Shown one piece after another: positions 60,401 through 64,000 of a stretch of 64,000 nt of DNA; within the stretch, counting starts at the first letter, position 1, and each line of letters begins with the position of its first letter. The position numbers and the translations under genes were made by a program. Source of the DNA: Telopea speciosissima (lineage: Eukaryota; Streptophyta; Magnoliopsida; Proteales; Proteaceae). The stretch lies in contig NC_057925.1 of NCBI RefSeq assembly GCF_018873765.1, forward strand, positions 61,702,970 through 61,766,969, written 5' to 3'. Below the pieces are notes generated by a model, which made no database searches, was not told the origin of the DNA, and saw nothing but the letters and a program-made list of their open reading frames with translations.

Positions 60401-63069
60401 ACATTGATGAATAAAAAATGGAAGCTGGATTGAAGCAAAATAAAATTGATGCTCGAAATGCTGCCCCCGTGTCCTTCAAAACAATAACTGAAAGCCTGTA
60501 ACAGGGATAAAATAACATTAATGAAGAGCAAATATGAACATCACAAACACTGAAAGCATATATGGTAAATAAAGAAACACAATACACTTTTACAACTACA
60601 GAGAAGAAAAGTTTTTCAAAGTCAAAAATTCCTTTTCTTGCTTTCTTTCTAGGGGAGTGATACTCAAAATTCCAATTGAGAGGAAATAGCAAAGAAATTG
60701 AAATTAACATAAGGACGGTGGGGATCCATCATATAGTTTGAGTGGCCTGCTATGATAAGTTTATTAAAGCAGCCCATACTCATTGTGCCACGTGGAATGA
60801 TGTTGTGGCAATTCTGACTGATGGATAGATACTACATGGCCTGGATAAATCACGTGTCAAATTTCAGAGCCTAACAATCAAAAACCCTCCGATGTATTGG
60901 CATGCATCCCCATGTATGTCCATGCATACCTATGGTACTCCGACCACTAGTGTGCATTCTCCTATAGTCCTGAAATTTCAAACTTCTATTTTGCCACTTG
61001 GCAAAATCTATTTGGGCTGAATTTTACATGTGCGGAGAGGACCTTGGGGTCTAACAGCCTACACAATTTGGGCTCCATCCAATCTGCCACATGGTAGATA
61101 TTTCATATTTAGGCAACCATTCTGAAAATGTTTATCCTTCCAATTAATATATGGATGGAAAAGAGAGACCAACCAAAAGGTGGTTTAAAAAATAAGTAAA
61201 TGATGCTGCTATAATGTAAGCTGGGAAAAATACCATTAGCATGCAGGTAAAAGTCCCTGTTGTCTTTTGGTGTTTATTAGTTATCTCAAAATCTTTAACT
61301 GGATCAAGCAAAATGAGCTTTTATTATTGCCTGGCATTAAATAAGAAAAAAATTTTAATATTCAAACTTTGGACAAAGAAGAGTAGACTACAAGCAAAAT
61401 TATTGGCCATAATAGAAAACAAATGCACCTTCTGCAGAGCCTAAATCCAAGCTTGAGAATATGCAAATTAGAGATCTTTCAAATAAGTGATTTAAAGCAG
61501 ATAAACCTAAAGAGGTAATGTGCCAAGGAACATGAATAAATGGACCGACTGCAAATCATAACCACAAGCCCCACCCTAAAGATAAGGGTAAAAAACTGTT
61601 TAATGCTTTCACACAGTTGTAATGGGTAAAATACATTGTCGTAGATCATAGTTGTCAAGACGTCGCCTAGGTATCCAGGTGCCTTGGATGCCTTGTTGGT
61701 GTCACCTTGCGTCCACGCCCCCTCCAACGCCTTGGGTTGCCTAGACGCTGTGACAACTATGTTGTAGATACACAACTAAAGAATATGCATGTGCACCCAT
61801 TTGTACAATTTATACGAATTAAAGTGAGCAAGTCTTCAATTTATAAGTTGAAATACTATTCCCATAAAAAAGAAGGGTTCGAGAAACTTAAGGAGGGAAG
61901 GGCAGATAGATAAGCCCAACACCTTTTTTCCCCGAACATTAAAATATAATATTTAGACGCCAAATTTTGCTCATAGGATTTGTTTTTCCTGATCATGTAA
62001 TTTCATTGTGTATTTATTAATTACAAAGGGTTGAATGGAAAAAGAGGATTCCTTTAGCCAACCCTATTTTGCTATGATAAGGCTTACTTGAGTTAAGTCA
62101 AGTTGAGTATTGTGCACTTAGCAATTACATCTGAAGACTTCAAGATGGTTCAATTCCCTGAGGTGGAAGATGCAAATGTCCAACACACTAGACCATCTAC
62201 CCAATTATTGGTATAACCAAGCAGTTGTGATTAACATCATTTCCGCTCCTTTGATTGTGAAATTACATAATAGTAAAGACTTGGACTTGGAGGATCCAGT
62301 GATGGAGTATTTACAAATTCGATCCCATTGTAATAACTGTTATTAAGAGAGCTTTTTGATAGGTTTGATGTTGGACATAGAAGAGTCTATATAAAGAAGC
62401 ACTTGGGAATTTGGGCTTCCTTTAGAGTGATGTTGTTTGTCAAGGAAGTCACAGTCACAGTCACTTTAGTTCTATGGGGGAAGAAAGATGGATAATAATT
62501 ACTTACCTGTAAAAATAAACCGCCGCAAACAAGAAGACAATGTTATTGAGAACATAGCCCGACAACCCCAACACCGCTCTGTATCCAATGAGCGGAATCA
62601 ACGGAGCAAACACTGAAACGATAGAAATACCAACCAGCTATTAGAACATCAAAAGAGAAGCTGACACAGTTAGAAGTTTTAATAGCTTAGAGTTACTAGA
62701 TCACCCACCAGTTCGAGACAAAACATAAACGCAGATCGGAAGAAGAGGTAAGAAGGCATAGGTCTGCTCGTATTCGTATCCGCATTGTGCGATTCTTACG
62801 AAATAGACACCGTCCCAGACGATACTTCCTTCGATCGCTGCTCCGATCCTCGGCCACAGCACAGAATGCACCGGGGAGAGATCTGTGGAATCCGACGTGA
62901 GGCAGTTAGGGTTTAAGGAAGCAGAGGTGTCGTAAGGGCTGATCAGCGACCTCCAGAAAACCATTAAGCCCAGAAGGAGAACCCTCGAAACGACCGCAAC
63001 TCGGAAGACCAGACGTGATTCGTCGACTGCGTCAGTTTTCGCATTAATCTTTGAGGAATTCTTCGACAT
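54430..63069 (-). CDS. PIGV: PIG-V, GPI mannosyltransferase 2
   Basis: PIG-V adds the second mannose to the GPI-anchor precursor on the lumenal side of the ER. Seven exons (minus strand) join in frame to 490 residues: 63069-62709, 62612-62507, 60060-59865, 58352-58174, 57905-57655, 55804-55593, 54597-54430. Family length is about 490. Visible hallmarks are the lumenal motif EGSIVWDGVYFVRIAQCGYE followed by YAFLPLLP near residues 85-115, RTVFAPLIPLIGYR, VLNAGYICFQTMHRAYDAIF, YGYYNICLGHLPDEMKPWC, IQSHYWGVGFLRYFQLKQLP, NFLLASPVL and the C-terminal LFSNFYPFT. Many hydrophobic helices fit a multi-pass membrane enzyme. The acceptor at 55804 (ctgaag) has a weak pyrimidine tract and is the least certain junction. 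Intron 2 (about 2.4 kb) and other introns hold repeats. It is divergent from RPL21. Confidence 0.95.
56750..56912 (-). pseudogene. RNase H-like fragment, probably from a LINE
   Basis: On the minus strand, within PIG-V intron 5, the frame reads SVNLNFNGVVWENPGPYEIG, GMLQDHVGNVLLISSGPTGR. This matches the N-terminal strand region of plant RNase H (RVT_3) domains, typically LNFDGS..GNPG.AGIGGVLRD..G. The catalytic aspartate of the NFDG motif is asparagine here, and the rest of the domain is missing. Plant L1-type LINEs carry such domains, so this is probably a fragment of one; a relic of a host RNase H-like gene is the alternative. Confidence 0.6.
60290..60378 (+). mobile_element. tRNA-derived SINE-like sequence in PIG-V intron 2
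   Basis: An A-box-like tggttcagctgg (about 60294-60305) and a B-box-like gggattgaatccc (about 60337-60349) are spaced as in tRNA-derived SINEs. They are followed by caccttcacctcattaccta and tcaaaaaat, a typical SINE 3' end. It is too decayed and unstructured to be a tRNA gene. No target-site duplication was read. Confidence 0.5.
61647..61761. mobile_element. 115-bp MITE (CATAGTTGTCA ends) with 8-bp target duplication
   Basis: The ends catagttgtcaagacg and, reversed, catagttgtcacagcg are inverted repeats, continued inside by gtcgcctaggtatccagg / gtctaggcaacccaagg. The flanks TCGTAGAT (61639-61646) and TTGTAGAT (61762-61769) match at 7 of 8 positions, as a target-site duplication. An 8-bp duplication favours a hAT-type element. 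It lies in PIG-V intron 2. Confidence 0.85.
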
Positions 63070-63521
63070 TGATTCACTTCATTGGTCGAGTTTCCTCGTC
63101 TTCAACAAAAGCTCTTCGCCTCCGCGAGAAAGATGGATAGAAAGCGTGCGAAGACGTTTTCGGACTCAGATCGATGGTCTTGATCCGCCATGAATCGGAG
63201 ATCACTCTAGAAATCGGTCATAACTCATAACGATTTGGGCTGCCGCGCATGATATCCCGATCTAGAATGGCAGGTTGGCTCTAATCACCGTCTGATTGTA
63301 CTGCACCATCGAGCGGTCACGATATTCTGATCAAAATCAACGAGGATCCATCACTGGGAGAGGATGCGCGGGTTAAACCAATATCACCAATGAGCGTAAC
63401 TTAGCAACATGCATAAGAAAGGAGCTAGGGTTTTACGCAAGAAAATAAATTGAAGCCTTAAGCCTATTTTGTTTCTTCTCTGATTTTACGTTCTCTTCCC
63501 TGGTGAAGCGAGGGTGAGAAG
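63070..63521. promoter_or_regulatory. Divergent promoter region between PIG-V and RPL21
   Basis: About 450 bp separate the two start codons. On the RPL21 side there is a telo-box-like tagggttt (63426-63433) and a site II-like tgggct (63236-63241). This pair of motifs is characteristic of plant ribosomal-protein gene promoters. A pyrimidine-rich start region (tttcttctctgattttacg, about 63470-63490) fits the RPL21 leader. No TATA box was seen for either gene. Confidence 0.6.
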
Positions 63522-64000
63522 ATGCCGGCTGGCCATGGTGTGCGATCAAGAACGAGAGATCTGTTCGCTCGTCCCTTCAGGAAGAAGGGTTACATTCCAT
63601 TAACGACGTATCTGAGGACATTTAAGATCGGAGATTTCGTCGATGTCAAGGTTAACGGAGCCGTTCACAAGGGTATGCCACACAAATTCTACCATGGCCG
63701 CACCGGTAGGGTCTGGAACGTCACCAAACGTGCAATTGGCGTTGAAATCAATAAGCAGGTCTCTCTAATCTTTTCCTTATATTCTCTCTCTTTTTTTCTT
63801 GTGGAAAATGGATGCTATTATTTCTGTATAGCTCCTGGTTTTTAATTTGGATTGGTATTCGCTTTTTAAGTTTCATATTTTGTTGTTGAAGAAATGGGCT
63901 GTTTTAAGTTGAGTTTGAAGTGTAGGGTAGTGGATTTAGATGTTATCGACTACCTGTGGGATCTATGAAAATTATATAAGCAAAGTCTAATTACTGATTA
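63522..64000 (+). CDS. RPL21: 60S ribosomal protein L21 (eL21), first coding exon, cut by window end
   Basis: Coding exon 1 (63522-63758, 79 codons) encodes [60 protein letters not shown] and [19 protein letters not shown], which is nearly the plant eL21 sequence. A GT donor follows (cag|gtctct) and the remaining half of the protein (about 85 residues) lies beyond the window. eL21 is a structural protein of the large cytosolic ribosomal subunit. The start sits in a good context (gaagatgcc). The sequence after 63758 is intron. Confidence 0.96.

Overview
The window is nuclear DNA from a flowering plant. Evidence for this: long AT-rich intergenic DNA, spliced genes with GT..AG introns, plant-type gene families (a P-class PPR protein, a HUB2-type histone ubiquitin ligase, DUF716/TMEM45 proteins), an Au-type SINE, an RTE-like LINE tail and many small terminal-inverted-repeat (TIR) elements. 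The species cannot be named from sequence alone; a woody, repeat-rich dicot-like genome fits but is a guess.

Layout. 1-3.0 kb: a single-exon mitochondrial-type PPR gene (+). 3-7.4 kb: gene-free, with a 121-bp tandem duplication, an AAACCCTA-rich tract and an RTE-type LINE remnant (-). 7.4-9.5 kb: a 2.1-kb TIR element flanked by a 7-bp direct repeat. It carries a captured, intron-containing piece of the translation initiation factor eIF1 (SUI1) gene; this is the most unusual object in the window. 10.3-11.2 kb and 17.4-18.3 kb: two DUF716/TMEM45-like membrane-protein genes in the same orientation. 18.3-27.5 kb: no confident gene, but tandem repeats, several MITE-like inverted-repeat elements and a decayed acidic reading frame. 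27.56-40.6 kb: a complete 19-exon HUB2 gene (+) with a 4.65-kb first intron full of repeats. 42.57-44.0 kb: a four-exon gene for a conserved-looking, probably plastid-targeted protein that I do not recognise (+). 47.47-52.4 kb: an SF1/BBP-like KH-domain gene (-) with a very long proline-rich tail. 54.43-63.07 kb: a seven-exon PIG-V (GPI mannosyltransferase 2) gene (-). 63.52 kb to the end: the first coding exon of ribosomal protein eL21 (+), divergent from PIG-V across about 450 bp.

The host genes look like ordinary unlinked housekeeping and regulatory genes: chromatin ubiquitination, RNA binding, GPI-anchor synthesis in the ER, ribosome, and organelle RNA processing. They do not form a pathway cluster. 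The two DUF716 genes are the only obvious local duplication. Exon boundaries were read by eye from splice sites, frame continuity and remembered family sequences, so each may be off by a base or so.
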